From Thinopyrum elongatum (taxonomy: Eukaryota > Streptophyta > Magnoliopsida > Poales > Poaceae): a stretch of DNA of 64,000 nucleotides. The stretch spans positions 731,984,587-732,048,586 of the forward strand of contig CM022303.1 in NCBI GenBank assembly GCA_011799875.1, given 5' to 3'. The position numbers and the translations under genes were made by a program. Under the pieces are notes generated by a model that worked only from the letters and a program-made list of their open reading frames with translations, was not told where the DNA came from and ran no database searches. Shown one piece after another: positions 37,907-50,389 of the stretch; the stretch's first letter is position 1; the number at the start of each line of letters is the position of its first letter.

Positions 37907-40900
37907 ATGGCGGGCTCCGGGTCCAAAGGCAAGTGGGAGGCGTCAGTTGTCACCGAGGGCGCCATCATGGAGCTGCCGGGTGCGGGCTATCTCCTAGCCA
38001 ACGTCGCCCACTGTGCCCCAGAAGCCGGCCAGGTCGTTCCCACACCACGACAGGGCAAGAGGGTGGTATTCCTGCCCCACTTTATTAGGGGCATCATGTT
38101 CTTCTACGGACATGATTTCCATGACCTCGTGCCGAACTCCTTTCTCCACATCTCGTCCTTCATCATCATCTACGACGCTTTTCTTCGGATCCGGCCACAT
38201 TTTGGCCTATGGCTGAAGATCTTCAATGTCAAGCCGAAGACTATCGATGGCCAGTAGGCGGACTGTGGTGGCGCGATGGTCAGCAAGCTCCCCCGAGTGG
38301 AGTGGCCGGAGGGCACCTTCATCGAGACCGTCAAGGTCTGGTAGAGGGAGTGGGTTTGCATCACAGAGCCTAGGAGCGCGGATTGGGGGGCGGTTTCGGC
38401 CTTCCGATCCGGACCCTCCACGAGGCTGGTTTCATGGACCAAGAAAGGCCTTGACTGGGGGGTGAACAAGGAGGTGGCGCAGCTACAAAGCCTGATCGCC
38501 AAAATGACTGAGCAGGGCGTCGAGCTGACCAACGTGATCCAGATCATGCTCGGCCGCCGAATCCTCCCGTTCCAGGATAGGGCTTCCCCCATGTGGGCCT
38601 ACAAGCCCGAAGACCCGGCCACCGTGCGCAGCTTCTTCCGCACCTCCCACGCCCAGCTGTGGAAGGTGTTGTTCAAGCCACAGAAGGTCTGGCCAGCCGA
38701 CGAGGAAGATATCGGTCTCGACACCGCAAATCCCCCATGGGAGGTATGACTAATTTTGTTCTTGTTTCCTTTTGATAAGGTACTTAGCTTTTTCACTTCC
38801 CATCCGCAGAGCTGGCTGAAGAAGGCCGAGCGGATCGATAGTCTGGCGCAACTGCCAGAGGGACCCAGGATGCGCCTACTGACGGCCATGCTAGCCGAGG
38901 AGCCGTACGAGGCGCCGGAGAGGAAGGAGAAGCAGAAGGACCAGAAGAGAGAGGCCAGAGAGGGCCTCCTCTCCCGAAGTCCCCCGGATGCTAGATCCGG
39001 GGACACCAATGCTCCCTCCGCACAAGAGGAGGAGAAAGAGCAGGAAGAGGACGGGAAGGAAGATGATTCCTCCCGGACAGGGAAGAGGGCGGCATCCTAG
39101 GATGCCGAGGAGGAGTCGCCTCAACCCGCTCCCAAAAGACTGCGCAAGGCCAAGGTAGCCTTGTTCGGTGATAGCTCGACTTCTGCCGAGGACTCTGAGG
39201 CCTCCAAAGAGGTTCCTCGGAGGTTCCCCAGGGCCAAGCCGCAGGCTCAAAGGTATGCATTCTAATATCCTCTTAACTATCCTTAGCCGCACTGGGTTTG
39301 ATACTGATCACATTTCCGTTCGTAATTTTGTAGCCCGATGCGCGATCTCCCCACCGACCAAACCTCGGAGGGGGATTCTCCGCCAGCCGCGTTGGCGGAG
39401 AGCGGGACAGAATCGTGCGCCTCACCTCTGTCCATCGTCGAGGAGGCCGAGGAGGTCCTGTCAAGGAGGACCCCTCCTGTGCCGCACACAGTGGACGGGG
39501 TGACTCTATCATGGCCGAGGTGAACACCTCGGTCGCCGCAGACCGGGAGGGGAGGGCCCCTCTGGTGAACAAAGAGGAGCCCAGACAAGCCGAGCTCTCT
39601 CCGAAGACAGCCCCGGAGATGTCAAGGCGTCCAGAGTCCGGCGCCCCGGACTTTGACAGGGAAGAAACCGAAGCGTCCCCGCCACCCCCGCCCGCCCCCG
39701 TGTGGGCGTCAATCGGGTGGCCGGACAAGATGGAGGACGCCCTAACTAGCTGCTCTATCGCCGAAGAGCACCGCGCCCATGCGGTGCTACAAAGTCTTCG
39801 GTCCATGGATAACGGACTAAAGGAGGCCTTCACCGGCCTTCTGACAGGCTTCAAGGTGAGCGAAGTAATGCTTTTCTCTTAGAAAAATTATTTTGTGTAA
39901 ATGTATAGCCTCATACACAGTAGCCCCCAAGACTCTGGCAGGCTTGAACAAAGCCAGTCACAGGATCAAAAATCAATATCTCAGATACTAATGTGCATAG
40001 AGTAATGTGCAGCCGTCGTTTTCGGCAGCAGCTGCCAATGCCTCAGAGTTGGCCGAGCTGAATCGGAAGCTGAAGAGCTCCGAGGATGACCTGTGCCTGG
40101 TGAACAGGAGGTTCGATGAAGTGCAAGGCAAGTCCGAGCTGTAGTGGTTACTTTAGCTATTTCTTTTGTGTTAAGTAAGGTGTCAAGGTAGTCTGAACGG
40201 AGTCAACCGATGTGACTACAGCTGCCACCATGGAGGTGGAAAGCCTCAAGGCCGCGCTGAGGATGGCTCAACGGGAAGCGGCAGAGCAAAAGTCGGCAGC
40301 CGAACAGGCGGTTGCCGAACTGGCTGCGGCGAACACCGCTAGCGACAAGCACGAGTCAAAAGTGCTAGAAGTGCAGCAAGAGCTCAAAGATGCCGTCACG
40401 AAATGTGAGGCACTTGAGCAGAAGAATGAAGAGCAGGCAGCTGAACTAACCTCGTTGGGGTCGGCGGCCAATGAGGCATGGAAGGAGTCCCGCGGCTACC
40501 AATAAGAACACCGCCAAGTGAAGTTCATTGCGGATGGTAAGCCATATTTGCTGCAGAGTGTCTTTGGAGGTAACAGGTTCGCTCTGCTCACGCGGGTGTG
40601 GCATTCCGCAGGCTCCTTTGTGGACCTCCCGAGGAGTGCGGCTGATGCGGTAAGGTTCTTCGCCACCCAGGAGGGTCGGGCTGAACAGAGTCTATTCTGG
40701 GCACAATTTCAGGCGCCCGAACACCCTCCCCTCCTCAACAACCAAATGAAGCAGCTGATGGAGTTGCATCGGATGGTGAAACCGGCGATGAAGGACCTTT
40801 GCGTCAAGCTATAGCCGTCGGAGCCGCTGCCGAGCAGCTACTTTGGTCTGGTGCAGAGGCTGTATGACACCACTCCCCGGATCGATGCCTGGAAGCACTC

Positions 40901-41096
40901 CACATGCATTGAGGGGGCTCGGATGGCCTTCAGCAAAACAATGGTACACTGGCCAAAGATAAAGCTGGCCGAGATGGCCGCCGGGCCTCCGCCGCCATGG
41001 AAGGAGCATAGGCACCCCGAGCAGTACTTTCCCATCATGATGGATGGTGCTCGGGCAGTAGAGGCGCAATGCTCCAAAGATGTAATTTATGAGTAG
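37907..41096 (+). pseudogene. Antisense gene of the Tat-like element ('putative gypsy type transposon' family), broken
   Basis: Exon 1 runs from the ATG at 37907 to about 38752. It contains the family's N-terminal block (GKRVVFLPHFIRGIMFFYGHD, shown here only to mark 38057-38119, then PNSFLHISSFIIIYDAFLRI) and is disabled by TAG at 38255-38257 and another near 38342. Splice sites GAG|GTATGA and CATCCGCAG|AGC lead to an acidic and basic low-complexity exon from 38811. Further exons have a proline-rich part (39415-39856) and a long coiled coil rich in A, E, K and Q (40212-40502). The C-terminal block ends at 41096 after several stops. It is transcribed opposite to gag-pro. The conserved start resembles the PF04195-type domain. 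The function is unknown in the family; a structural or regulatory role is only a guess. Confidence 0.75.
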
Positions 41097-42534
41097 AGTA
41101 GTTTTTCTTTATATCTAAGGAGTTTAAAACCTTCTGCTTTATTTGGAATGCACTGTGTTGGATGTATATAATGTCTGCTATGTTAATTTTGAATCCTGTG
41201 CGGCCGTGTCATAACAGAAACTTACCAGTCGTCGGCTTCAGCCCCTAGTGCGAATGCTGCATGGGGTGTTTCCGCATTATATCTTAACCCTTAGCCGACG
41301 TCTCGGTGCCCGGAGCCGGTTGTATGTGCGGGAAGCAAGGCAACCAGACTATGCGGTTTTAGTGCTTTCACTGAACCATAGGAGCTTGACTGCGGGGGCT
41401 GATGACTAGCCCCCAGTGTTTGTGATATTCGGACGAGCCACGGTTGACACCATCATCACATGGTTTCTGTAACAGAGAACCCTTCGTTTAACATGGACTA
41501 ACCTCCAACGATTTTTCGTTTGACACAAGTCATTGAATCACCGACTAGTTCTCGCTTATTGTGTCAGTTAGTTTTCAGTTTTCTCCACTGAGGTACTTAA
41601 CTAGGCTAGCTAGAAGTACAATCTCAGTCGTTCTCCCTTTACCCTCTTAGCCGAACAGTGCGGAACGTAAGGGGGGTAAACACAGGAGCCGGGCAACCCA
41701 ACTATTGACCAAAGACGCAATTCGGAACTGATGCATATAGTGCAATATCCATGACGCCGAGCACATGAAAGAAAAATGGGTGCCGGAATAAAGTTTGAGG
41801 CAATATTCATGTTCGAGCCCCCTGTCTATTAGCCGGTTACTAAAAAAAGGATGTATCATAATAGTTTGCTTCAGCCTAGAAAAGCGGAAAGGAGTGTGCA
41901 ACGCGAAGGACTGCACCATTACCAGGAAAAAATTGGTCTTTATTTGCTTTGAATATGTGACGTCCATCCGTATGATTCGGATTGCCGAAGTTACTTTGAT
42001 AGATACTTTTTGAAGAAATGAATACATTTAGAATAAAGGTTTACACAGGGCCTTTATGAGTGGTTTGACGTCCCTACTACGCCCTGCTGCACGTCTGCGC
42101 CTTTGCTCTTTTGGGAAACTTCAATGTGAGCGAAGCTGTCGACCGTATGCTCGGCGGAAGTGGTAATGTCTGGCCGACGAACCCTTGGGAAAGGGTTTTG
42201 AGAAATCGCCGTTGTATGTCAGCTTGAGGCTCACTAGGCCCTAGATGGTGCCCGTTGTCGATGTTGATTCGAAGACATCTGTTGGCCATTGCTCGATCGA
42301 GCCGAGCTCTCGGCCTTTGTTTTATGTGCCCACACAACTGCCCATTGAATTTTGAGCGCGAAATTGTGTACGCGAGGTACGTATTTCGTGACTGGGTGGG
42401 CCGTGTTGTGGGGGCACGTACCCCTATATGGCGTAAGCAGGAGAGTGCTCCACGACCGAGGTTGTAGCTTGAGAGTGCTTGCGTGCGTCCAGTGTCTTGA
42501 CGGTAGACTAGGCCTGCGACGCTTCTTTGGCGGC
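41097..42534. other. Noncoding spacer of the Tat-like element where pol is missing
   Basis: Between the ends of the antisense gene and the protease frame there is no reverse transcriptase, RNase H or integrase motif on the minus strand. Short open frames on both strands (for example 42027-41647) have no recognisable domain. This supports loss of most of pol. Confidence 0.6.
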
Positions 42535-43146
42535 TTAGACTTCGACGGCTAGAGCCGCCATGTGCTCCTCTGTCCGGAGCGAGAGTTTGATATTACTGTT
42601 AATGGTAATAACGCCCTTTGGTTCTGGCATTTTAAGCTTCAGGTATGCATAGTGCGGGACGTCATTGAAGCGGGCAAACGCAGTCCGGCCGAGGAGTGTG
42701 TGGTAACCGCTGCGGAAGGGGACAATATCGAAGATCAAGTCCTTGCTACGGAACTTATCGGGCGAGGCGAAAACTACTTCCAATGTCACTGATCCCGAGC
42801 AGCGTGCCTCGACACCTAGGATTACACCTTTAAAGGTGGTGTTGATGGGTTTGATCCTTGACGGGTCGATCCCCATCTTCCTCACTGTATCGAAGTATAT
42901 TAGGTTGAGGCTGCTGCCCCCATCCATAAGGACTCTGGTGAGGTGAAATCCATCCACGATGGGGACAAGCACCAGGGCCGCCGTTCCTCCATGGCGTATA
43001 CTGGTCGGATGGCCTCGACGGTCGAAAGTGATCGGGTAGGCCGACCACGGGTTGAATTTTGGGGCTACCGGCTCTAAGCCGTAGACGTCCCGAAGTGCAC
43101 GTTTCCGCTCCTTCTTTGGTATATGCATGACGTAGATCATATTCAT
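42535..43146 (-). CDS. Aspartic protease region of the Tat-like element
   Basis: An open frame of 203 codons on minus. The active-site-like motif LMDGGSSLNL is the D-G-G-S variant typical of Tat elements, near residue 73, and LLGRTAFARF near residue 150 matches the second retropepsin block. The role would be cleavage of the Gag-Pol precursor. It follows gag on the same strand in a broken polyprotein. The remaining pol domains do not follow, so it acts alone if at all. The ATG at 43146 is simply the first in the open stretch; the natural product was part of a polyprotein. Confidence 0.75.
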   Translation of the reverse strand: MNMIYVMHIPKKERKRALRDVYGLEPVAPKFNPWSAYPITFDRRGHPTSIRHGGTAALVLVPIVDGFHLTRVLMDGGSSLNLIYFDTVRKMGIDPSRIKPINTTFKGVILGVEARCSGSVTLEVVFASPDKFRSKDLIFDIVPFRSGYHTLLGRTAFARFNDVPHYAYLKLKMPEPKGVITINSNIKLSLRTEEHMAALAVEV

Positions 43147-43207
43147 GGTTTTGACCTCTGAAGGGAATTGCTTTTGGCCTCCGTTGTTCGGCCCACGATG
43201 TACATCG

Positions 43208-45427
43208 TCATCCTCGCTGCGAGGGCCCTTGCCCTGCTTCGGCTATGATCTTGCCGGTCTGTTTAATTATCCAACAGTTACGGTTGGTATGATTGGCGGG
43301 CTTATCGACGGTGCTGTGAATCTGACAGGGCCTATCTAATATTCTGTCTAGCGCAGACGGGCCGTCCCTGTTCCCTTTAGAGAGCTTCTTCTGCAGTCCC
43401 GACTTCAAGCCACTGAATCCGGCATTTACTGCTGCGTCATCGGGTTCACCACCGTTATTTGGGTGTCGGCGCTTATTGTTCTTATTGTGCCGAGGTTTCC
43501 TATTCCCGTCCCGGGCCTCTGAAGTGTCGGGGTCTTCGGGGTGGTTGCTTCGACGAGCTAACCAACTGTCCTCACCCGCGCAAAAGCGGGTCATTACGGA
43601 GGTAAGGGCCGACATTGTTCTTGGCTTGTCCTGGCCGAGCTGGCGGGCATGCCACTCATCCTGAATATTGTGTTTGAATGCCGCAATCGCTTCAGCATCC
43701 GGGCAGTTGATGATCTGGTTCTTCTTGGTCAGGAACCGGTTCCAGAATTGTCGGGCTGACTCCCCGGGCTGTTGAATGATGTGGCTTAGGTCATCGGCGT
43801 CTGGTGGCCAAACATACGTGCCTTGAAAGTTAGCTCGGAATGCATCCTCGAGCTCTTCCCAGCTCTCACTGGAGCTTTTGGGTAGGCTATTCAACTAGTG
43901 CCTTGCTGGTCCCTTGAGTTTCAATGGTAGGTATTTAATGGCATGGAGATCGTCTCCTCGGGGCATGTGAATGTGGAGAAGGAAATCCTCAATCCACATT
44001 GCTGGGTCGGTCATCCCATCGTAGGATTCTATGTTGACGGGTTTAAACCCCTCGGGGAACTGATGCTGCAACACCTCGTCAGTGAAACACATTGGGTGTG
44101 CCGCGCCCCTGGCTCAAGCAACGTCGCGTCGGAGATCGGTTGTCACCCGGGCACGGTGCTGCTCCCGAGCTTTGTCATTCCTATCGCGCCAGGCTTGTTA
44201 TCCGTCCCGTCCGGCGGGTGCGTGTACTGTGGATCCATAGATGGATCTTGACTGGATCCCTCTAGCGTTCAGGTCGCGGTGCATATCGTATCGATCGTCC
44301 AGTTGGACCGGGCCTTTGCCAGCTCGACGAGGAGGCGCGGGTGGGTATCCGATTTCCCCGGCCGCCCTGTCTCATCCTCGAGGGGGCACGGGTGGGAGTT
44401 CTGTGTCCATAGCCGGACTATCCCGTCCTCGAGGGGGGCAGTCGGGCTGGCTTGCGTAAGTTCATTTAGGAGGCATGGGCTCAAGGGCCTCATCCTCAAA
44501 TTCTGGGAGTAGGCGCCGCCATGGGTAACTCTTATACTGACCCTGATGTTGATCGTCAAAGCCTTCTTCAGCGGCTAAGACCATCGTCCATCTATCGTTG
44601 AGCGTACCTTGTTCCGCTTTTAAATGTTGTTGCTTCCTCTTCACGCTTCGGGCAGTGGCAATGAGTTGCCGCTTGAATTTCTCTTGCTCCAGGGGATCCT
44701 CTGGGAGGCTGTCCTCCTCTTCGGACGGATGGAGGTAATTGCTATCCTCAGAATCCTCGAGGTCCTCGGGGTCACCCTGGTCTTCGTGCCCTTCAGGGGA
44801 GTCAGGGTGCTGCTCGGGGGTGTTACGCCGAGCTCTCCTAAGTTGTCTGGAGTTTCGTTCTCTCCGGTGCCGTTCATGTCTGTGTGATTTTCCTTGCCCT
44901 TTCCTCGCCCTGGCTCGCCGTCGTCGGCGTTTGGGCGGTTCTTCGACGGGGTCGCCGCCATCCATCTTGGTTGTGTCACCGTCCTTCATGGCGGTATCGA
45001 CCATGTAAACATCGTAGGTGGAGGTGGCGGTCCACTTTCTAGTGCTGGATGTGGCGAGGGAGGGAGTCGTAAGAGGCGGGATGTCGATATTCTCATCCAT
45101 GTCGTCACCCTCTTCGGTGGCGTAGTCCAACATGTCGGTTAAATCTTCGACAGTGGCTACCAAGTGGGTGGTGGGTGGGACGCAAAATTCCCCACGGCTG
45201 GCCCCCTGTCCGACCTACTCCTGGTCCACGGACGGGCCTTCTGCAATACTCATCTTCTGGATCCAATCTAACATCTTGTTTAAAAATGAGAGGTCCGCCG
45301 GGTTTGTGTTCGGGCGGCCATCGGAGTTGAGCTCCGATGCACCAACGCTGGGAGTAAGTTCGGCCAAGGGTGACCCTCGGTTCTCGGGCGCTAGGATTGG
45401 ATCCGAACTCGGGGCCGGATCCGACAT
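43208..45427 (-). pseudogene. gag of the Tat-like element, broken
   Basis: On minus, the frame opens at 45427 and continues past a TAG (about 45215) into 45163-44462, which is rich in acidic and arginine runs. The Retrotrans_gag core lies in 44092-43208: DPAMWIEDFLLHIHMPRGDD, then SWEELEDAFRANF and PGESARQFWNRFL. A TAG at the 43895 junction replaces the Trp expected in the core, and at least one frameshift separates the N-terminal part from the core (44462-44092). The C-terminal part is basic and contains HTNRNCWIIKQ, a degenerate zinc-binding stretch. The product would be the nucleocapsid-type structural protein. Confidence 0.8.
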
Positions 45428-45739
45428 GAGGCCCGGCGAGGGGACGGAGACCTGGGGAGAATCTCATGTTAAGGCCTCCGAATTGTTTGGGTCCTCGGGT
45501 AAAGCCGAGAATCCAGTAAAAACCAAATCGCCTCGAGCATCGGCGACGTACTCCAGGGTGCCGAACCTGATTTCTAGCTCAGGGGCGAAGTTGTCGACCT
45601 GGTCAAGGTGACCGGTTGGATCGGCGTGCAGCACGATGCTGCCGAACGTGAAGAGCTGTCCGAGGACGAAGATGTCCCCGCTGCGGATCCTATCACTGAT
45701 GAGATGTCAGGCCATTGATCCTTGGCGAGCCATGACGGA

Positions 45740-45768
45740 GCTCTCAATGAAAGCACCAATGTCAGTAC
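45740..45768 (-). promoter_or_regulatory. Primer-binding region of the Tat-like element
   Basis: Directly after the 5' LTR on minus comes GTACTGACA and then TTGGTGCTTTCATTGAGAGC. Its position fits a PBS. I do not assign the tRNA. Confidence 0.6.
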
Positions 45769-46245
45769 TAAAACCGGCAGACCTCGGGTAGGGGGTCCGA
45801 ACTATGGATCTAGGAATCAATGGGTAACAGGGAACATAGAGGCAATGACTTACCCAGGTTCGGGCCCTCTCGAGGAGGTAAAACCCTATGTCCTGCTAGT
45901 TTGTATTGATGTGATTGTATGAAGGTTACAGAGTTGATCTACCTCGAGATCGGATGGGCTAAACCCTAGGCAGTTGATATGATCCTCTCAATGGTCTAAA
46001 CCTTCTAGTTTATATAGGCACCAGAAGGCCCTAGGGTTACATATGGTCGGTTACCATCAGGGGATAATCATGCCGATCACGCCAATTATTCCTTGGAGGG
46101 GACGCCAAGTCTTTTGAGGTTTCCTTCTGCTATCCGGGGTCGCCCACAATCCGGCCTTCCTTTGATGACCCAAGAAAGGCCGAATAGTCTGGCCCATAAG
46201 AGATGGGCCGGCAGTCCGAGCGCCCCCATATCCGGGACTCCCTCA
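45769..46245 (-). repeat. 5' LTR of the Tat-like element
   Basis: 477 bp, the partner of 36841-37317. The inner end has changed from TG to TA on + (TAAAACCGG versus TGAAACCGG), which alters the terminal dinucleotide of this copy. Confidence 0.93.
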
Positions 46246-46939
46246 AGTACCGCGACTTTGATGATACCCCTTACAGACACATCGCGATTGCTGCCGGTGA
46301 GGGTGAGGAAGGATACTGTACTGGTGTGTATACTCCTCTCTTGCATGAGTCGTCTCCTACTCGGATTTTGGTCCAGCATGCTGATGGTCTGGATCATGTT
46401 AACCGAGCTCTTCGCTGCGAGTTGTTTCCCACTCATGTGCTCGTTTACGATGCTCTAATGCACCTGCTTCTGTTTATCATATCTTGGCAGCTACCACTGT
46501 CTATGATCTACCTTACTAGGACCATGATGCCTTCGGGTGTTGGTTGGCCTGCAGTTGGAGGATACACCCCTACACGTGGTCCTTGTTTGCCACCAGACCT
46601 TCAGCATCCACATAAAAGTCTTCACGGACCACAGGGTCCTTTCGTGGATGATTTCCTGACTCATCACATGCAGCTTCCAAGATTCTGTGGATTCTATTAA
46701 GACATCCATAGTCTTGTTGTATGTACTACTAGTAATTGTTGCATGCCTGCTTGCCGCCTGTGATAATACCAATCCTTGTACTAAACTCTATGTATGCATC
46801 CTTTTGCAAGACATGAATGCCTCTATGTTTCTGCCGCACCTAAGTCCTTGTTGTTGATTACACTTGTGAATATCCCATACCCCTGCCTCTCATGCTTGTA
46901 TGTTGTTACAATTGCTAAGCTTCCTATGTTGCCTTAAGT

Positions 46940-47851
46940 AGGATAGCTAGAGGTGGTGTTCATGGTCATGGCCGTGGTGGTGATAATCCTCCAGCTCCAC
47001 CTTATGTAGCTACGATGATGGAACAGTTTGAGCTGAATTGCCAGTTCATTGCCGGAATAATGAACCAGTTCCCAAACCCCAATGCTCAACACAAACCTGG
47101 TCCAGTCACACTTTAGGACTTTGTACGCCTCAACCCAGACATTTTCCGCAGCTCAACTGAGTAGCTAGAAGCTGATGACTAGCTCCGTAACATCTCCTTC
47201 GAGATGGAGTCTACCAACGTTGCCCCTGCCAACTATGTCACTTTTTCGGCATTTCACCGGAAGGGACCAGCTTCATAATGGTGGGTCAACCACAGGTATA
47301 TGCTGCCTGTTGGGACAATTGTTACCTGGCTTGTACTCCAGGCTGCCTTTCATGCACGCCATATTCCCTAGGGATTTATGGACAAGAAGAAGAAGGAGTT
47401 CCGTAATCTTGTTCAGGGTAAGATGACTCGGTATGCTGAAGATGATATCCCCATCGATGCATGTAAGCAGGAAAAGTTTCATGACGGACTGCACCCTGAC
47501 CTGAAGCTTGCAACAAGCCTCCATGTGTTTCCCGACTTCGCAACTCTGATCAACACAACTATCCAGGCAGAGACTAGTCATGCTGAACACCAGAAGTCAC
47601 TCAAGCGTACCTGTGATGTTGGCTCATCTTCGGCCCTGTCCACTCAGAAGTGCCGAATGTGGATTCCCCACAATGTGTATCATCAAGCTTCCCCTGCACC
47701 AAGGCCCTCATATGTTGTACCCCATCTTCCTCCGCCACCAAGACAGCCCCAAGTTCAAACTAGACAACCCAATGCTATGGCTCCGCCTCCTAATGATGGT
47801 GTGTGCTACAAGTGTGGACAACCAGGTCACCATGCCAGAGACTACCATTAG
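46940..47851 (+). pseudogene. gag of the host gypsy element, broken
   Basis: The readable order is a Gly/His/Arg-rich start, a helical block (EQFELNCQFIAGIMNQFP), the gag core with FMDKKKKEFRNLVQGKMT and FHDGLHPDLK, a proline-rich linker, and a CCHC-type knuckle CYKCGQPGHHARDY at 47806-47847. The knuckle's last cysteine is tyrosine (TAC). Stops TAG near 47113, 47162, 47179 and 47369, plus frameshifts, remove function. Several stops sit where CAG or TGG would be expected. Confidence 0.82.
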
Positions 47852-47944
47852 ACACAACTTGCACTTCCTTCCACTGGTCGTGGAAATGGTCGTGGCTACC
47901 CTTAGTCCAGGAACTATAATGCCAGGCCACCTGCATTAAGCCGT

Positions 47945-48489
47945 GGTCATGTCAACCACATCGACATTGAAGAAGCGCAGGAGGAACCAACAATTGTGCG
48001 GGTACCCTTCCTATTAACTCAATAGCTGCTTTTGTTCTTTTTGATTCAGGAGCATCGCATTCATTCATATGTGAAGCATTTGCCCATGTACTTGACATAA
48101 CTTTTGAAAAGATGAACCCCCCATTAGTTGTTCGCACCCCCGGATCCCAGTGTCAAGCCAGCATGGTGAGCCATAATGTTCCCATTGAGATTGCAAGTTT
48201 GGTATTCCATGCCTCTCTCATAGTCCTCAAGTCTTCCAACATAGATGTCATCCTTGGTATGGATTGCCTCAAAACACATTGCGCTTTCATCGACTGTGCC
48301 GCTAAAATAGTCCTGCTTTTACGCCCTTCCGTCCAAATAGTGAACTACACAGCTTGGAAGAGCCGAAATGCCAAAGCTGAGATATACGTCTTAAATGCCT
48401 TGAATGCATCTCCGCTTGACAACATCGAGAACATTCCGGTCATCCATGACTTCCCAGATGTCTTTCCAGAAGAACTTGCAGGAATGCCC
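47945..48489 (+). pseudogene. Retropepsin of the host gypsy element, cut by a solo LTR
   Basis: The active-site motif DSGASHSFI is at 48043-48069 and the second block DVILGMDCL at about 48246-48272. The downstream NIPVIHDFPDVFPEEL linker leads into reverse transcriptase. The frame is broken just before the active site by a frameshift and is interrupted at 48490. Reading resumes at 52634. Confidence 0.82.
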
Positions 48490-50389
48490 TGTGGCACCCC
48501 GGCTCAGAGAGGACCGGAACGCCCCGTATTCCAGCCCAGGGACAAGTCCTCTGGAATACGGCACTGTTGGCATAGAACAAATCAGCTCTTTATTACAATG
48601 GATATGGTTACAAAGGGTACAAGGATTACATCGCCACGGTGACACAACGCCTGCCTGGGGTAGCTCTATGCTAACAGCGGAGAAACTCTCTCGGCAGCGG
48701 AACAGCGACGACGGTGATGGACTCCACTCCGCAGGGACTCTGGCTAGAACGCGTGTCCTAGATCGCAAACTCGAGATCCTCGACAAGCAAGCAATCACGG
48801 CATGACCTGCAAACTGGCATGACACGCCAGGTGAGTACTTTGAATGTACTCGCAAGCTCACAGCAAACATCAGCATTAAAGCAAGACAACATCATAGCAA
48901 AAATAGATGAAGTAAGGCGGAGCATATTAAGTAGTTAAATCTATTCTCCCAATAATCTCAGGATCCAATCCGAACCTGCTCCAAGCCCAATCATGTGGTC
49001 ATCTGACCACTCACCTCATAGCGATCTCATGGCTAACATATCATATACCTGATTCCACCTGATACCAGCTATACCACAAGTCTGACAAACTTACTCTCTT
49101 TCGGGCTGTCTCACAACCCTCAGAATACTCACGATCCATCGAGTACTTCCGTTCATAAGACGAGTTCTTTCATCACTATCATCACTACCATGGTTGACCA
49201 CCTAGTGAGGTCTGGACGGACTGTCCAATACCATGGACATGGCTATTTGAATAGATTTTACACTCTGCAGAGGTTGCGCACTTTACCCACACCATGGAGC
49301 ACCTGACCTCGTGATCCCATTCGGGTGGACCAGCGTTGCTCCAACGAAACCTGCCTGACCCGTAACTCTCCCATCGTACCACCGGCATTCATACTCCCCT
49401 GGAGTCCTGCCCTGGGTGGCCCCTTGTCACCTCATGGTACCTGCCACCGTCGTGGCCTAACTAAACTGTCCCAAACGGGGACGCCGGAACAAAACTCAAC
49501 TGGGCTCACAAGGTTATCGCCGCCTACCGGGCCAGGGTAGCGCGCACGCATAACCTTCCCTGTCGGGCGGTACCGATGAAAGAGCACGCAATCAGACCAA
49601 GTTAAGGCCATCCCATACCAGCAAATGTGGTTGCACGGATAAGTCCGGACAGGTGACTCAAGGTCAACCGACTAAATATCTCATCTCCAAATAATCTTTC
49701 CATCATAGCTGACCTTCCGATAACCAGTATGCTTAAGCCACTGCTACTAATTCATCTCCACGAACTGCCAGATGAAATCCAAAATAATCATAGACAGTGA
49801 TCTCAATATCGTAGTATCAAAAAGTGGGTAAACTACTGATCACTAACAATCCGGTACTCAGCATGGTAGTCTCCTATCCGAGAATTAACTCAAGCATTGC
49901 ATAATCCAATTCATCTCGCAGATACTCTTACTTGCTGTTAAAATAAATAGTTAAACTATGATATTGCAATGCGATGATGTAGATGAGAGTTGTGGCTTGC
50001 CTGGGGATGAAGAATACACCGGAAAGGAGTGCGGAGAGTCCGCGGAAACGATCTCCGGAAACATTTCTCTCCCGGAGGGGCTGTTTACGGACAAGGGCAA
50101 AATGGTCATTTCCTCTACGGGACCACATAGTGAAAATGATACCAACGCGACGGGCTTGACGAGACGAAGACGTGGGCGTTGGATTCACGTCGATCGGAGT
50201 CCCGGTTAAAAAGTTGTGATAGTTTTTCTGCCAGGGACCCATCTATAATAGAAATATTTATAGACTGGGCCAAAATAGAAAAACTGAAAGCGCATTAGAA
50301 GGGAATACGTTTTCTGGAAGTGAAAACGCATTTTCATCCAAAGGAACACGAAAATACGCTTTCGATAAGCGAAGACGCAATCCAGTGGA

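Larger units (their letters stand above)
36841..46245 (-). mobile_element. Non-autonomous Tat/RIRE2-like gypsy element, 9405 bp, lacking pol
   Basis: The element is bounded by target duplication AGTAC (36836-36840 and 46246-46250) and has 477-bp LTRs at both ends. On the minus strand it starts TGAGGGAGTCCC, with PBS at 45740-45768, gag, then protease, and a polypurine tract AGGGGCTAC beside the far LTR (37318-37326). No reverse transcriptase, RNase H or integrase can be read between protease and the far LTR. That space holds an oppositely oriented gene (37907-41096), as in the Grande/RIRE2 branch of Tat elements. My hand count of LTR mismatches is about 32 of 477 (6-7%), an old insertion. Confidence 0.9.
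36538..46700 (+). pseudogene. Extra 5' ORF of the host gypsy element, split by an insertion
   Basis: The first half is 36538-36840, starting at an ATG about 320 bp after the PBS. The second half is 46251-46700 and ends with TAA. The halves join in frame once the 36841-46245 insertion and one AGTAC copy are discounted, giving a protein of roughly 250 residues upstream of gag. Visible features are a HPEYTIYKQYHDFNQEQY phrase in the first half and RDFDDTPYRHIA then LPRFCGFY in the second. I do not recognise a domain. It lacks a gag-type zinc knuckle and has no signal peptide. Extra ORFs between LTR and gag are known in some plant gypsy lineages; whether this one belongs to such a set cannot be decided here. 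Confidence 0.65.

Noticed and set aside
38599..39854. Long minus-strand frames in 38.6-39.9 kb
   Set aside because: They oppose the antisense gene of the Tat-like element, whose splice sites and family-like start support the + strand.
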